The notes below the pieces were generated by a model. The model worked only from the letters and a program-made list of their open reading frames with translations. It searched no databases and was not told where the DNA came from. A DNA stretch of 49,735 nt from Bacteroidota bacterium (GTDB taxonomy: Bacteria; Bacteroidota; Bacteroidia; Bacteroidales; UBA1715), in NCBI GenBank assembly GCA_009786075.1, contig WQTX01000008.1:1-49735 (forward strand), in the 5' to 3' direction. Below are positions 1-8,141 of this stretch, in pieces. The stretch's first letter is position 1; every line of letters starts with the position of its first letter. The translations under genes and the position numbers were made by a program.

Positions 1-1035
1 CATAACCGATGCTGCAATTCCGGTATTTCGATTGCCAAAGGTTTTGAGATTGCTCAACGTGGTGTGGTTAAAAGCAAACCGCCCGCCATGAAAAGCAGCC
101 AAATAACCGTTGCAATTGGCAAGCACCGTATTGAAACAATCAATGTGCGCATTGTGCGCAAAAATTGCGTGCGAACCTGCATTGTAAATCTGCGAATTTT
201 CTATACGCAGGTTTATTGGCGCTTGTCCGCCTTGCAGTAGCACGCCATTGGTGGCACATTTTATATGGGTGTATGAAATAAGATTGTTTACACTCATTTC
301 TTCAAAAATAATACTCCCCCACTGTCCGGGCAAAAGCTGAAAACTTTCTTCAAGGCGGTCGGTGGTAAAAACAACAGGATTGTTCAACGCACCTTTCGTT
401 TGCAACGAGCCTTGTACAATAATATTCGCCCGATTGTGCAAATACACATTTACCCCCTCCTCAATTGTAAGCGTTTTACCGGCATCAACCACCAGCGAAT
501 CGAATATCACGTATGGTTTTCGTCCGCTCCATGTGGTGTTTTCGGTCAGTGTTTTACCTTTCAGCACGTACGCATCTTGCCCCCAAGCGGCAAGTATAAT
601 TTTATCGTAGCGATTGTTGTAACGAAACAAAATAGAATCTTTGTGAAAACGAGGTGTGTCGGCAACATTTTCAATCAATTTTGCCTGTATAAATATAAAT
701 AAACTGTCGCCGGCAGCAAGTTCCATGCCCTTTACCGACCGACCACTCACGCCATTGACATTCATAAAAAATTCATTGCGCTGCGATTGATTTATGTAAA
801 TTTCATCAATCCGCACCGTGCCTTTGTTGCGGTTATACACTTTAAATAAGTGTGTTATACTTCCCCGTTCGGTAAAAATAGTATCGAAAATGATAGTGTC
901 CGACGAAAAATGCAATCTATCGGTAGCCGATGTTGAATAAAAATCTTTTTGACAGGAAAATATGGCGCAACATAGCGATAAGAACAAAACAGCAACACAT
1001 AAGAGTTGTGGAGTACGATATAATTTGTGTGTCAT
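1..1035 (-). CDS. Secreted lipoprotein, right-handed beta-helix-like (3' end outside window)
   Basis: An open frame of 345 codons runs from an ATG at 1035 off the left edge with no stop, so the C-terminus is missing. The N-terminus is a lipoprotein signal: MTHKLY, a hydrophobic stretch, then a lipobox ending FSC with the acceptor cysteine near residue 28. The mature part has the short beta-strand pattern of right-handed parallel beta-helix proteins (for example 'GSLQTKGALNNPVVFTT' and 'LISYTHIKCATNGVLLQGG'). I infer a surface or periplasmic protein anchored in a membrane. Such Bacteroidota lipoproteins are common but their function is not known. It is transcribed divergently from the SiaB-family gene. 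Confidence 0.8.
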   Translation of the reverse strand, partial: MTHKLYRTPQLLCVAVLFLSLCCAIFSCQKDFYSTSATDRLHFSSDTIIFDTIFTERGSITHLFKVYNRNKGTVRIDEIYINQSQRNEFFMNVNGVSGRSVKGMELAAGDSLFIFIQAKLIENVADTPRFHKDSILFRYNNRYDKIILAAWGQDAYVLKGKTLTENTTWSGRKPYVIFDSLVVDAGKTLTIEEGVNVYLHNRANIIVQGSLQTKGALNNPVVFTTDRLEESFQLLPGQWGSIIFEEMSVNNLISYTHIKCATNGVLLQGGQAPINLRIENSQIYNAGSHAIFAHNAHIDCFNTVLANCNGYLAAFHGGRFAFNHTTLSNLKTFGNRNTGIAASVM

Positions 1036-1053
1036 AAGTATTTTAAGATAGAT

Positions 1054-1115
1054 AGATTGCTTCGTTCCTCGCAATGACGCTTTTTTGTCCATCATTGCAA
1101 GGAACGAAGCAATCT
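1054..1115. repeat. Family R palindromic element, short-loop copy
   Basis: The arms read AGATTGCTTCGTTCCTCGCA and its near inverse (ending GGAACGAAGCAATCT) around a short loop. The same arms build the 88-bp copies at 15874-15961 and 35186-35273, the copy running off the window at 49660, and the half copy at 28750-28799. Confidence 0.85.
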
Positions 1116-1187
1116 CATTTGTTTACAAAAGTAGCGTTTTTATTGAGATAGAAACGTAGAAAAATCTAAAATATTTTTTCGCCGACA

Positions 1188-1220
1188 AACTTTTCCAAAG
1201 TTCTAAACTTTGGAAAAGTT
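1188..1220. repeat. Family P 33-bp hairpin, copy 1
   Basis: The arms are AACTTTTCCAAAGTT and AACTTTGGAAAAGTT, with only CTA between them. Identical arms occur at 11483-11515 and, in opposite orientation, at 44573-44605. Confidence 0.9.
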
Positions 1221-1293
1221 GCTTTGAAAAAAATAATTTGCAGTTAATTTACATTTCGACAAGCTCAATGTATCGCAATTTACAATTAATATA

Positions 1294-1301
1294 TATCTTT
1301 G
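1294..1301 (+). promoter_or_regulatory. -7 box of the SiaB-family gene
   Basis: TATCTTTG fits the Bacteroidota -7 consensus TAnnTTTG. It lies 38 bases before the ATG at 1339. No clear TTG is seen at the -33 position, so the promoter may be weak or need an activator. Confidence 0.55.
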
Positions 1302-1338
1302 CACCACCCGTAACATTACTTTTGAAAAAAAGCAAATT

Positions 1339-2490
1339 ATGACGAACCCTAAAAATGACCCGATACATACAATTGATGCGTTGCAATACAGCCTTCAACT
1401 TTTTGATAACATGAGCAAAAACAATTTGCAGTATGTTTATCGTGGGCGTTTTACACAAAAAATTTCCGACAATATTATTAGCATTGCGCAACATACAATT
1501 GATGCCTCGCTGGAATCGCCACAGGTGCGCAAACGAATTTTTACAATTTTGGTTGAATGCTTGCAAAATATTTTGCGCCATCAATTGACTGCCGAAACGC
1601 AGGAATTGCTGTCCACTGCGGAGCGTTCGGGGATTTTGGTGTTGCAAAAAAAGGACACGGTTTTTCAAATCACGTCGGGCAATGTGATTGAAACAGCGCT
1701 TATGCCAACGCTGCAACAATTACTCGAAAAAATTAATTCTTTCAACAAAAAAGAACTCAAACAACTGTATTTGGAAGTGCTTGGCGGCTGTACCGTGAAC
1801 GATAAAGGCGGCGCAGGTTTGGGCTTGATTGACATTGCCCGCAAATCGAATACCGAACTTTCGTATAAATTTCAACCGATTGACGACAAATATGCATTTT
1901 TTTATCTGCACACAACTATTTCGTACCACAATCACTCAAACCAAAACGTTGATTTTGAAACCATTCAAGATATTCATCATATTGTAAATGAGCAAAATAT
2001 AATGCTTGTGTACACCGGAAAACTCAATCAGGAAAATTTGATAAACCTGCTTTCGATTACCAACGGGCTGCACTATGGCGAATACGATATGAAAAAAAAG
2101 GTGTTCAATATAATGGTTGAAATGCTGCAAAATATTGTAAAACACGGCACAAAGCAACATGAAAACGACAGCGGCAATCCTGCAATTTTCTACGTTTTGG
2201 AAACCGTCAACGCCTTTATGTTAAATTGCGGAAATTATATAGAAAACTCCGTCATTGAAAAATTGACCGGCAGCATTGATTACGTAAATAGCCTCACCGG
2301 CGAACAGTTGAATGAATATTACATTGCACAATTACTTAATTTCGAGATTGATACACACAAAGAATCGGGTTTGGGAATTATAGATTTGCGTATAAAAAGC
2401 GGCAATACAATTGCATATCATATAATACCAATCGACGAAAAAATTTCGTTTTTTACTATGCAGGTAATGGTGGCGAAAGTTTTGCATTAA
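1339..2490 (+). CDS. SiaB-family (DUF6272-like) protein with two tandem domains
   Basis: 383 aa made of two similar halves. Half 1 (about residues 13-195) has the conserved VECLQNILRH at 72-81 and GGAGLGLID at 157-165. Half 2 (about 210-383) repeats these as VEMLQNIVKHG at 260-270 and SGLGIIDLR at 343-351. These match the N-box and G-box positions of the GHKL-like SiaB kinase family, whose members act in partner-switching with STAS-domain proteins. Family members are usually one domain of about 180 aa, so this looks like a duplication and fusion. There is no signal peptide or membrane segment. No partner STAS protein or phosphatase is adjacent. Kinase activity is inferred, not shown. Confidence 0.75.
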   Translation: MTNPKNDPIHTIDALQYSLQLFDNMSKNNLQYVYRGRFTQKISDNIISIAQHTIDASLESPQVRKRIFTILVECLQNILRHQLTAETQELLSTAERSGILVLQKKDTVFQITSGNVIETALMPTLQQLLEKINSFNKKELKQLYLEVLGGCTVNDKGGAGLGLIDIARKSNTELSYKFQPIDDKYAFFYLHTTISYHNHSNQNVDFETIQDIHHIVNEQNIMLVYTGKLNQENLINLLSITNGLHYGEYDMKKKVFNIMVEMLQNIVKHGTKQHENDSGNPAIFYVLETVNAFMLNCGNYIENSVIEKLTGSIDYVNSLTGEQLNEYYIAQLLNFEIDTHKESGLGIIDLRIKSGNTIAYHIIPIDEKISFFTMQVMVAKVLH

Positions 2491-2539
2491 TTTGGGGCGT
2501 TGAGAAATAAACTCTTTTTAAATACACAAAAATCATAAG

Positions 2540-2569
2540 TTGTTAATTCAAGTCTTTTGTGTATTTTTG
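2540..2569 (+). promoter_or_regulatory. Promoter of the polyprenyl synthase gene
   Basis: TTG at 2540-2542 and TATTTTTG at 2562-2569 are 19 bases apart, a good Bacteroidota promoter. Because the -7 box overlaps the in-frame ATG at 2557, that ATG cannot be the start. The ATG at 2593 is used instead, with a leader of under 20 bases. Confidence 0.7.
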
Positions 2570-2592
2570 TAGAATTCGTTTTACAAAATTGT

Positions 2593-3561
2593 ATGAGCAA
2601 AAAATTCTCAATCCCCTCATTCCTGAAACCCGAAATTGCGCAGGTTGAAGCACTGTTTCACAAAGAATTGCGTTCATCGTCGAAACTACTGACGATTATT
2701 ACCCGCTATGTTATAAAAACCAAAGGCAAACAATTGCGTCCGCTTTTGGTGTTTTCGGCAGCAGGCATGGTGGGCAAAATCGGGAAATCGACCTATTCGG
2801 CAGCCTATATGATAGAATTGATGCACACCGCCACTTTGGTGCACGACGATGTGGTGGACGATGCCGCAAAACGCCGCGGTTTTTTCTCAATCAACGCTCT
2901 TTGGAAAAATAAAATAGCCGTGCTTGTTGGCGATTATTTTCTCTCGAAAGGGTTGCTCTATGCCATTGATAACAACGAAATTGAAATGCTGCGCATAATT
3001 TCGCACGCCGTGCGGCAAATGAGCGAGGGCGAATTGTTGCAATTGGAAAAAGCGCGAAACCTGTCGAGCACCGAAGAAATTTATTATGAAATAATTCGTA
3101 AAAAAACGGCTTCGCTTTTTGTGGCGGCAATGCAATCCGGCGCAATCTCAACCGGCACGTGTAGCGATGAACAACGCTCTACTTTAACCAAAATTGCCGA
3201 ACTTTTGGGCATTGCATTCCAAATAAAAGACGATATTCTTGATTTCAGCACACAAGCACTTACCGGCAAAACTGCGTGGAACGATTTGAAAGAGAAAAAA
3301 ATGACCCTTCCCTTACTCTACACTTTGCAACAATTGGACGCTACGCAGGCAAAACAATTGCGCAAAGCACTTAGTTCGCACAAAAACAAACACGAAAATC
3401 TTAAAAAAATAGCAGAAACAATCATACAAACCGGCGGCATACAATACAGTATACAAAAACTCAACGAATTGTGCGACAAAGCATTAGACTTGTGTAAAAC
3501 CTTTCCGGCAAATCAATATAATGCTGCGCTCGGCGAATTAATTGAATTTGTGAAAAAATAA
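2593..3561 (+). CDS. Trans-polyprenyl diphosphate synthase
   Basis: 322 aa from the ATG at 2593; a longer reading from 2557 would start inside the promoter. The first aspartate-rich motif is DDVVD at 85-89 and the second DDILD at 213-217, with KGKQLRP at 44-50 as the allylic-substrate region. The enzyme condenses isopentenyl diphosphate onto an allylic diphosphate. Length and motif context fit long-chain synthases that make the menaquinone side chain, but chain length cannot be read reliably from sequence alone. It precedes the transporter genes by 4 bases, so co-transcription is likely. Precursors would come from the MEP pathway genes ispD, ispF and ispH elsewhere in the window. Confidence 0.9.
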   Translation: MSKKFSIPSFLKPEIAQVEALFHKELRSSSKLLTIITRYVIKTKGKQLRPLLVFSAAGMVGKIGKSTYSAAYMIELMHTATLVHDDVVDDAAKRRGFFSINALWKNKIAVLVGDYFLSKGLLYAIDNNEIEMLRIISHAVRQMSEGELLQLEKARNLSSTEEIYYEIIRKKTASLFVAAMQSGAISTGTCSDEQRSTLTKIAELLGIAFQIKDDILDFSTQALTGKTAWNDLKEKKMTLPLLYTLQQLDATQAKQLRKALSSHKNKHENLKKIAETIIQTGGIQYSIQKLNELCDKALDLCKTFPANQYNAALGELIEFVKK

Positions 3562-3565
3562 TTCA

Positions 3566-4591
3566 ATGCAAAAACCAACACTATATATTATAATTTTCGC
3601 AGCCCTACTGCCCATTGTTTTTTGCCTCGATATTGTGTTTGGCAGCATACACATACCCTTGGAGCAGGTGCGGTGTTTTTTGTTTGGTTCCGATTGTAAC
3701 CCTGTGCACACTACCATAATCGAAAACATTCGCATACCGCGAGCGTTGGTTGCTTTGCTCACAGGCTTGGCATTGCCTATTTCGGGTTTGTTGATGCAAA
3801 CGTTTTTTCGCAATCCGCTTGCCGGACCCGATATTTTGGGTGTGAGCACCGGTGCAAGTTTGGGCGTAGCTCTGTTTTCGCTTGCGGGTGGTTTTGGCGG
3901 TATTTTGGCAAGTCAAAATTTTACCGTTTTGAGTGGATTTGGTTCGGTAGCGTGTGCAGCGGCAGGCGCAATGTTGATTATGGGTTTAATACTTATTATT
4001 GCCCCAAAAATGCACGACACCTCTACCCTGCTTATTGTCGGCATTATGTTTAGCAGCATCACATCGGCAATTGTGAGCATTTTGCAATATATTTCCAATC
4101 CGCAGGAAATTCAGCAATTCCTATTGTGGACTTTCGGCAGTTTTTCGGGTATTCCCATGGTAAGCATTGGCGTTATGGCAAGTATTGTCATTCCTGCATT
4201 GCTCATTACATTTGCTATGCAAAAATCGCTCAACGCACTGCTTTTAGGCGAAAATTACGCTCGCGGATTGGGCGTTTCCATTAAGCAATTGCGCATTATG
4301 ACTTTGCTTATGGCTTCGATTTTGGCTGCTGTGATTACTGCATTTACAGGTCCTATCGGATTTGTTGGTATGGCAATTCCGCACATTGCCCGCATGATTT
4401 TTCGAACGGCAAATCACAAAATTCTTATTCCCGCTTCGGCACTGATTGGTGCAAATTTGGTACTCGTGTGCGACCTTATTTCGCAAATGCCCGGTTTTGA
4501 AACCGCCCTGCCTATCAATGTAGTAACATCGGTGGTGTGCGCTCCGGTTGTTATTTTTGTTATTTTTTCATCACGTAAATTTCAGAAATAA
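3566..4591 (+). CDS. FecCD/BtuC-type ABC transporter permease
   Basis: 341 aa, strongly hydrophobic throughout, with about nine or ten membrane segments. The family signature lies near residues 70-100 (GLLMQTFFRNPLAGPDILG, followed by GASLGVALF). A second conserved block, TGPIGFVGMAIPHIAR, precedes the C-terminal helices. Such permeases import iron-siderophore, haem or cobalamin through the inner membrane. The stop overlaps the start of the ATPase gene (TAATG), so the two are translationally coupled. No substrate-binding protein gene is adjacent, so the ligand cannot be assigned. Confidence 0.93.
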   Translation: MQKPTLYIIIFAALLPIVFCLDIVFGSIHIPLEQVRCFLFGSDCNPVHTTIIENIRIPRALVALLTGLALPISGLLMQTFFRNPLAGPDILGVSTGASLGVALFSLAGGFGGILASQNFTVLSGFGSVACAAAGAMLIMGLILIIAPKMHDTSTLLIVGIMFSSITSAIVSILQYISNPQEIQQFLLWTFGSFSGIPMVSIGVMASIVIPALLITFAMQKSLNALLLGENYARGLGVSIKQLRIMTLLMASILAAVITAFTGPIGFVGMAIPHIARMIFRTANHKILIPASALIGANLVLVCDLISQMPGFETALPINVVTSVVCAPVVIFVIFSSRKFQK

Positions 4592-5607
4592 TGAACAAAA
4601 GCAGCTACACAGCAATTTTACAAACGCATAATTTAGATATCGGCTATGTGTACGTAAAGCAACAAACGGTAATTGCCCACAATTTGAATTGCGAAATTTT
4701 TGAAGGCGAAATGCTTTGTCTGTTGGGACCAAACGGTAGCGGAAAATCAACATTTATTCGCACCATTGCCGGATTGCAACCTGCGCTGAACGGCTCAATT
4801 TTTATACACAACCAACGCATACACGAAAAAATTGCCGCCGAATTGGCAAAAAACATGAGCGTGGTGCTTACCGACAGCGTTCAGATGCCCAATACAACCG
4901 TGTGGGATATTGTCAGTTTTGGGCGACACCCACACACCAATTGGCTGGGAATATTGTCAGGAAGCGACAAGGCAATTATTGCCGACGCAATAGAAAAAGT
5001 AGGACTTTCGGAATTTGCCAATCGCAGCATTGGCACACTGAGCGACGGCGAAAAGCAACGCGTCATGATTGCAAAAGCTTTGGCGCAAGACACCGATTTT
5101 ATTATACTCGACGAGCCTACGGCGCATTTGGATTTACCCAACCGCATAGCCATAATGAAACTGCTCCGAGATTTGGCACACAGCACCCGAAAATCCATTT
5201 TACTTTCAACACACGAACTCGATTTGGCGCTGCAAGTAGCCGACCGTATATGGCTTATGCAAAAAAAAGCCGAAATGTTCTGCGGCACACCCGAAGATTT
5301 GGTACTCAATGGCAGTTTCCAAAAAGTATTCAGCACCCACGCCTTTGATTTCGATATTAATACCGGTTTTTTCAAAATAAATTACCCTGTACAACAGCAC
5401 GTTTCGCTGAGCGGCGAACAACCGTTTTTATTGTGGACTACTCGTGCGCTTTATAAATATGGTATTGCTATTCAAGAAAAAAATCCGGCAATTCCGCATA
5501 TACACGCAGTTGATAATCAATGGCGTATTGATTGTAATGGAAAATACTGCGTGTGTTCGTCTATTTTTGAATTGCTTTCGGCGTTGCCTACATTTCCACC
5601 GCCTTAG
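4591..5607 (+). CDS. FecE/BtuD-type ABC transporter ATP-binding protein
   Basis: 338 aa. Walker A is GPNGSGKST (46-54), the ABC signature LSDGE (150-154) and Walker B ILDEP (172-176). The ATPase domain ends near residue 250; roughly 85 further residues form a C-terminal extension that includes 'EQPFLLWTTRALYKYGI' and is longer than usual for FecE. It energises the permease encoded just upstream. Its 3' end overlaps by 20 bases the convergent outer-membrane protein gene. The role of the extension is unknown. Confidence 0.93.
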   Translation: MNKSSYTAILQTHNLDIGYVYVKQQTVIAHNLNCEIFEGEMLCLLGPNGSGKSTFIRTIAGLQPALNGSIFIHNQRIHEKIAAELAKNMSVVLTDSVQMPNTTVWDIVSFGRHPHTNWLGILSGSDKAIIADAIEKVGLSEFANRSIGTLSDGEKQRVMIAKALAQDTDFIILDEPTAHLDLPNRIAIMKLLRDLAHSTRKSILLSTHELDLALQVADRIWLMQKKAEMFCGTPEDLVLNGSFQKVFSTHAFDFDINTGFFKINYPVQQHVSLSGEQPFLLWTTRALYKYGIAIQEKNPAIPHIHAVDNQWRIDCNGKYCVCSSIFELLSALPTFPPP

Positions 5608-6316
5608 GTTTTACATCTAAATTCTGCATCAATTTGAAAAGATTGTTGCGGAATTGAAACGAAACAGCAATATTTATCATTTGTGATTGCTCGTAAGTTG
5701 GGAAATTTTCGATTTTTCCTTTGTAATTTTTGTTGAAAAAATCGTTGAAATAGTACGAACATTTTAAATTTAATCCTTTGGGCAGTTGCACGCCAATAAA
5801 TACCGACGGTAAAAATCTATCGGTGGCATTGCTAAACCATTCGCCTTGTTTAATTTGGGAATTTGTTTTTGTTTTTAATCTTTGGCGAAAGTGAAACGCC
5901 AAATCGTATTCGCCGCCGCCATACACAAAACAATGTTTTGAAAAAGAGCCAAGTTTTGCTGCCAACGAGGCATTGAGCGTGTAAACCCGGCGCACGGTGC
6001 GTTTGTACACTACATCTTCAATATTTTCATAGCGTGCCCGTATGCCAATATTGCGCAAACCAATGCCCGAAAGCAATCCAAAATTATTACTAAAATTAAA
6101 ATGAGTGAAATTGGTAAAATTGGTAAACATTATGGTGCGCACCGCTATTTCACTTTCATTTTCGGTTTCTAATTGTTTGTTTGCAAATTGCAACGACAAA
6201 TCCATAACCCAATTACTGTACACCGATTTTGTTTTTGTTGGAATTGGTACTAAATCTTGGGCTTGTACGCCACACGCGTAGCAGATAAATATAAAAAGGA
6301 TTGTGTATTTTTTCAT
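5588..6316 (-). CDS. Secreted outer-membrane beta-barrel-like protein, function unknown
   Basis: 242 aa. It has a signal peptide, MKKYTILFIFICYACGVQAQ, with likely cleavage after AQA or GVQA. The rest alternates polar and aromatic residues as in small beta barrels ('FSNNFGLLSGIGLRNIGIR', 'VYGGGEYDLAF'). I recognise no specific family. The upstream region (6320-6378) carries iterated GATATTCGAT motifs that recur before another secreted-protein gene at 27.3 kb. The gene converges on the ABC ATPase gene with a 20-base overlap. Confidence 0.7.
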   Translation of the reverse strand: MKKYTILFIFICYACGVQAQDLVPIPTKTKSVYSNWVMDLSLQFANKQLETENESEIAVRTIMFTNFTNFTHFNFSNNFGLLSGIGLRNIGIRARYENIEDVVYKRTVRRVYTLNASLAAKLGSFSKHCFVYGGGEYDLAFHFRQRLKTKTNSQIKQGEWFSNATDRFLPSVFIGVQLPKGLNLKCSYYFNDFFNKNYKGKIENFPTYEQSQMINIAVSFQFRNNLFKLMQNLDVKPKAVEM

Positions 6317-6319
6317 TAG

Positions 6320-6378
6320 ATTAGTAGATATTAAGATATTCGATAGATATTCGATAGATATTCAATTGATATTCGTTG
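6320..6378. repeat. Iterated GATATTC motifs upstream of a secreted-protein gene
   Basis: GATATTCGATAGATATTC and close variants repeat four times just upstream of the start codon at 6316. A related array lies at 27315-27362, in the same position relative to another signal-peptide gene. Confidence 0.7.
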
Positions 6379-6433
6379 AAGCAACAAAGATAGAATTTTC
6401 TTGAAAACAACAAAGCAAAAATTAAATATACTG

Positions 6434-6441
6434 TATATTTG
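6434..6441 (+). promoter_or_regulatory. -7 box of the metallo-hydrolase gene
   Basis: TATATTTG matches TAnnTTTG and is followed by GC, as in many Bacteroidota promoters. It lies 42 bases before the ATG at 6484. No convincing -33 TTG is seen at the right spacing. Confidence 0.5.
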
Positions 6442-6483
6442 CACCATAAAGATTCACTAATAAATATCTCTATTTCCTAAAAA

Positions 6484-7122
6484 ATGAACATAAAAACTTT
6501 CGTATTCAATCATTTTGGCGAAAACACATACGTGGTGTCCGATGAAAGCATCGGAAAATGTGCAATCATAGACCCTGGTTGTTTTTTCGACCAAGAAAAA
6601 CAAGAGCTGAAAAATTATATTATAAGCAAAAATTTGCAGGTTGAGAGCATACTTTTTACCCATTGTCATTTAGACCATGCGTTTGGCGCACGTTTTGTTG
6701 CCCAAGAATTTCCGCAGGCAAAAATTTGTGCGCACAAAAACGAGCAAATTTTTATTGACGATGCTCTCAATCAAAGTTTGCGTTTTGGTATTAATATGGA
6801 GCAACCACCGCAGATAACGCAGTATATTAACAACGGCGATATAATTTACATTGGCGCCATTGAATTGCAGGCAATTTTCGTTCCCGGACATTCGCCCGGC
6901 GGATTGTGTTTTTACAATGTTCAAAATAGCGTTTTATTTTCGGGCGATGTGCTTTTTCAAAATAGCGTTGGTCGTAGCGATTTACCGGGTGGAAACCACA
7001 ATGTATTGATAGACGGTATAAAAAAACACTTGTTGTGTTTACCCGACAAAACCGTTGTATATTGTGGACACGGCGGCACAACCACAATAAAAAACGAACG
7101 GGAAACTAATCCGTTTTTTTAA
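6484..7122 (+). CDS. Metallo-beta-lactamase-fold hydrolase (glyoxalase II-like)
   Basis: 212 aa with the full metal-binding set: H60-x-H62-x-D64-H65 in THCHLDH, H136 in VPGHSPGG, D155 in SGDVLF and H196 in YCGHGG. The length fits the short, single-domain group usually annotated as hydroxyacylglutathione-hydrolase-like. The substrate is not determined by these motifs. No signal peptide is present, so it is cytoplasmic. It is transcribed alone, divergently from the outer-membrane protein gene. Confidence 0.92.
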   Translation: MNIKTFVFNHFGENTYVVSDESIGKCAIIDPGCFFDQEKQELKNYIISKNLQVESILFTHCHLDHAFGARFVAQEFPQAKICAHKNEQIFIDDALNQSLRFGINMEQPPQITQYINNGDIIYIGAIELQAIFVPGHSPGGLCFYNVQNSVLFSGDVLFQNSVGRSDLPGGNHNVLIDGIKKHLLCLPDKTVVYCGHGGTTTIKNERETNPFF

Positions 7123-7209
7123 AATTAAGAATTTATTAAAAACCTTATTTTAACCTAATTCAAATAAACAAAACAACCTAAGTAACCCCCAAATGATACC
7201 TCCCCCCCC

Positions 7210-7252
7210 AACCTGATTACTTATTCAACAAGGAAAAATCAGGTAATCAGGT
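7210..7252. repeat. Inverted repeat AACCTGATTAC / GTAATCAGGTT
   Basis: Eleven-base perfect arms at 7210-7220 and 7242-7252 surround about 20 bases. The right arm runs directly into repeat X copy 1. This lies in the gap between the hydrolase gene and tsaB, which holds no other ORF. Confidence 0.8.
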
Positions 7253-7320
7253 TACTTTTGAGGGAAATTTCTTTATTACTGAGGTTGTTTTGTAAAAAAA
7301 TCAGGAGAAAATTAGGTTTT
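7250..7320 (+). repeat. Dispersed repeat X, copy 1 (uninterrupted)
   Basis: About 71 bases beginning GGTTACTTTTGAG and ending AAATTAGGTTTT. The copy at 16002-16097 is nearly identical except for a 23-base insert. Both copies lie about 45-50 bases before a start codon (tsaB here, the LETM1-related gene there). Confidence 0.85.
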
Positions 7321-7368
7321 AACTCGTGATTAACATAATTTAAGAATTAAACTTTAAAATCTTCGCCA

Positions 7369-8055
7369 ATGATTCTAAGCATAGAAACAGCAACGGCACA
7401 ATGTTCAGTGGCTCTTCACAGCTGCACCGGCGAGTTTATTGCACAAAAAACAGCCACTACGGAAAATGCTCATTCCGAACAACTTGCGTGTTTGATTGAA
7501 GAAATTTTGAGCGAAACACAAACGCCTGTTCAAAATCTCAAAGCTATTGCCATAAGTCAAGGTCCCGGCTCTTATACCGGTTTGCGCATTGGCGCTTCGC
7601 TTGCCAAAGGAATGTGTTTTGCACTTTCCATTCCACTTATTGCTGTTGATACTTTGCAGGCATTGGCACTTTCTATTAAAGAAAAAATTGCAGGCGAAAT
7701 CACTGCAAATGGTATTTTTGTTCCAATGATTGACGCTCGGCGCATGGAAGTTTATACTGCACAATGGAATATGAATAGCCAACAAATACAAACCACGAAT
7801 GCTTGCATTGTAAATACTGAAACTCATTTGCAATTTTTAGAAAATTACCATTATTACATAGGTGGCGATGGCAGTGAAAAATGTGCAAAATTATTGTGCA
7901 ACTCACACATAGAATACGTAAAAAACACAGTAAATCAAGCTAAAACCGTTGGCGATATTGCTTGTACATTATATGCAAAACAACAATTTGCCGACACGGC
8001 TTACTTTGAGCCTTTGTATTTAAAAGAATTTCAGACTACGCAGAGCAAGACATAA
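7369..8055 (+). CDS. tsaB: TsaB, tRNA threonylcarbamoyladenosine synthesis protein
   Basis: 228 aa. The N-terminus MILSIETATAQCSVAL and the block SQGPGSYTGLRIGASLAKG (about 65-83) are typical of TsaB/YeaZ, an inactive ASKHA-fold paralogue of TsaD. It forms the TsaBDE complex that adds threonylcarbamoyl to A37 of ANN-decoding tRNAs. Length is normal. The stop at 8053-8055 is followed after one base by the inverted repeat at 8057-8125, which probably acts as a terminator. Confidence 0.93.
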   Translation: MILSIETATAQCSVALHSCTGEFIAQKTATTENAHSEQLACLIEEILSETQTPVQNLKAIAISQGPGSYTGLRIGASLAKGMCFALSIPLIAVDTLQALALSIKEKIAGEITANGIFVPMIDARRMEVYTAQWNMNSQQIQTTNACIVNTETHLQFLENYHYYIGGDGSEKCAKLLCNSHIEYVKNTVNQAKTVGDIACTLYAKQQFADTAYFEPLYLKEFQTTQSKT

Positions 8056-8056
8056 A

Positions 8057-8125
8057 ACGTCATTCCTGCGAAAGCAGGAATCCCCTATCAATTGTAAGAG
8101 ATTCCTGCCTTCGCAGGAATGACGT
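8057..8125. repeat. Inverted repeat between convergent genes, probable bidirectional terminator
   Basis: Arms of about 26 bases (starting ACGTCATTCCTGCGAAAGCA) at 8057-8082 and 8100-8125 pair almost perfectly. The element fills the gap between the tsaB stop and the stop of the convergent receiver-like gene at 8142. A short A-run follows on the right. Confidence 0.85.
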
Positions 8126-8141
8126 AAAAAGGTTTGTTCCG

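Larger units (their letters stand above)
1036..1338. other. Divergent intergenic region packed with repeats
   Basis: These 303 bases separate two divergent genes and contain no supported ORF. In order they hold a shortened copy of the 88-bp palindromic element (1054-1115), a 33-bp perfect hairpin (1188-1220), a 'TTCGACAAGCTC' motif (1252-1270) and a -7 box (1294-1301) for the rightward gene. Confidence 0.8.

Noticed and set aside
400-702. 100-codon plus-strand ORF near the left edge
   Set aside because: It is antisense to the truncated lipoprotein gene, whose frame is open for 345 codons with a clear lipobox.
4881-5375. 164-codon minus-strand ORF opposite the ABC ATPase gene
   Set aside because: It lies across the Walker B and signature region of the real gene and has no features of its own.
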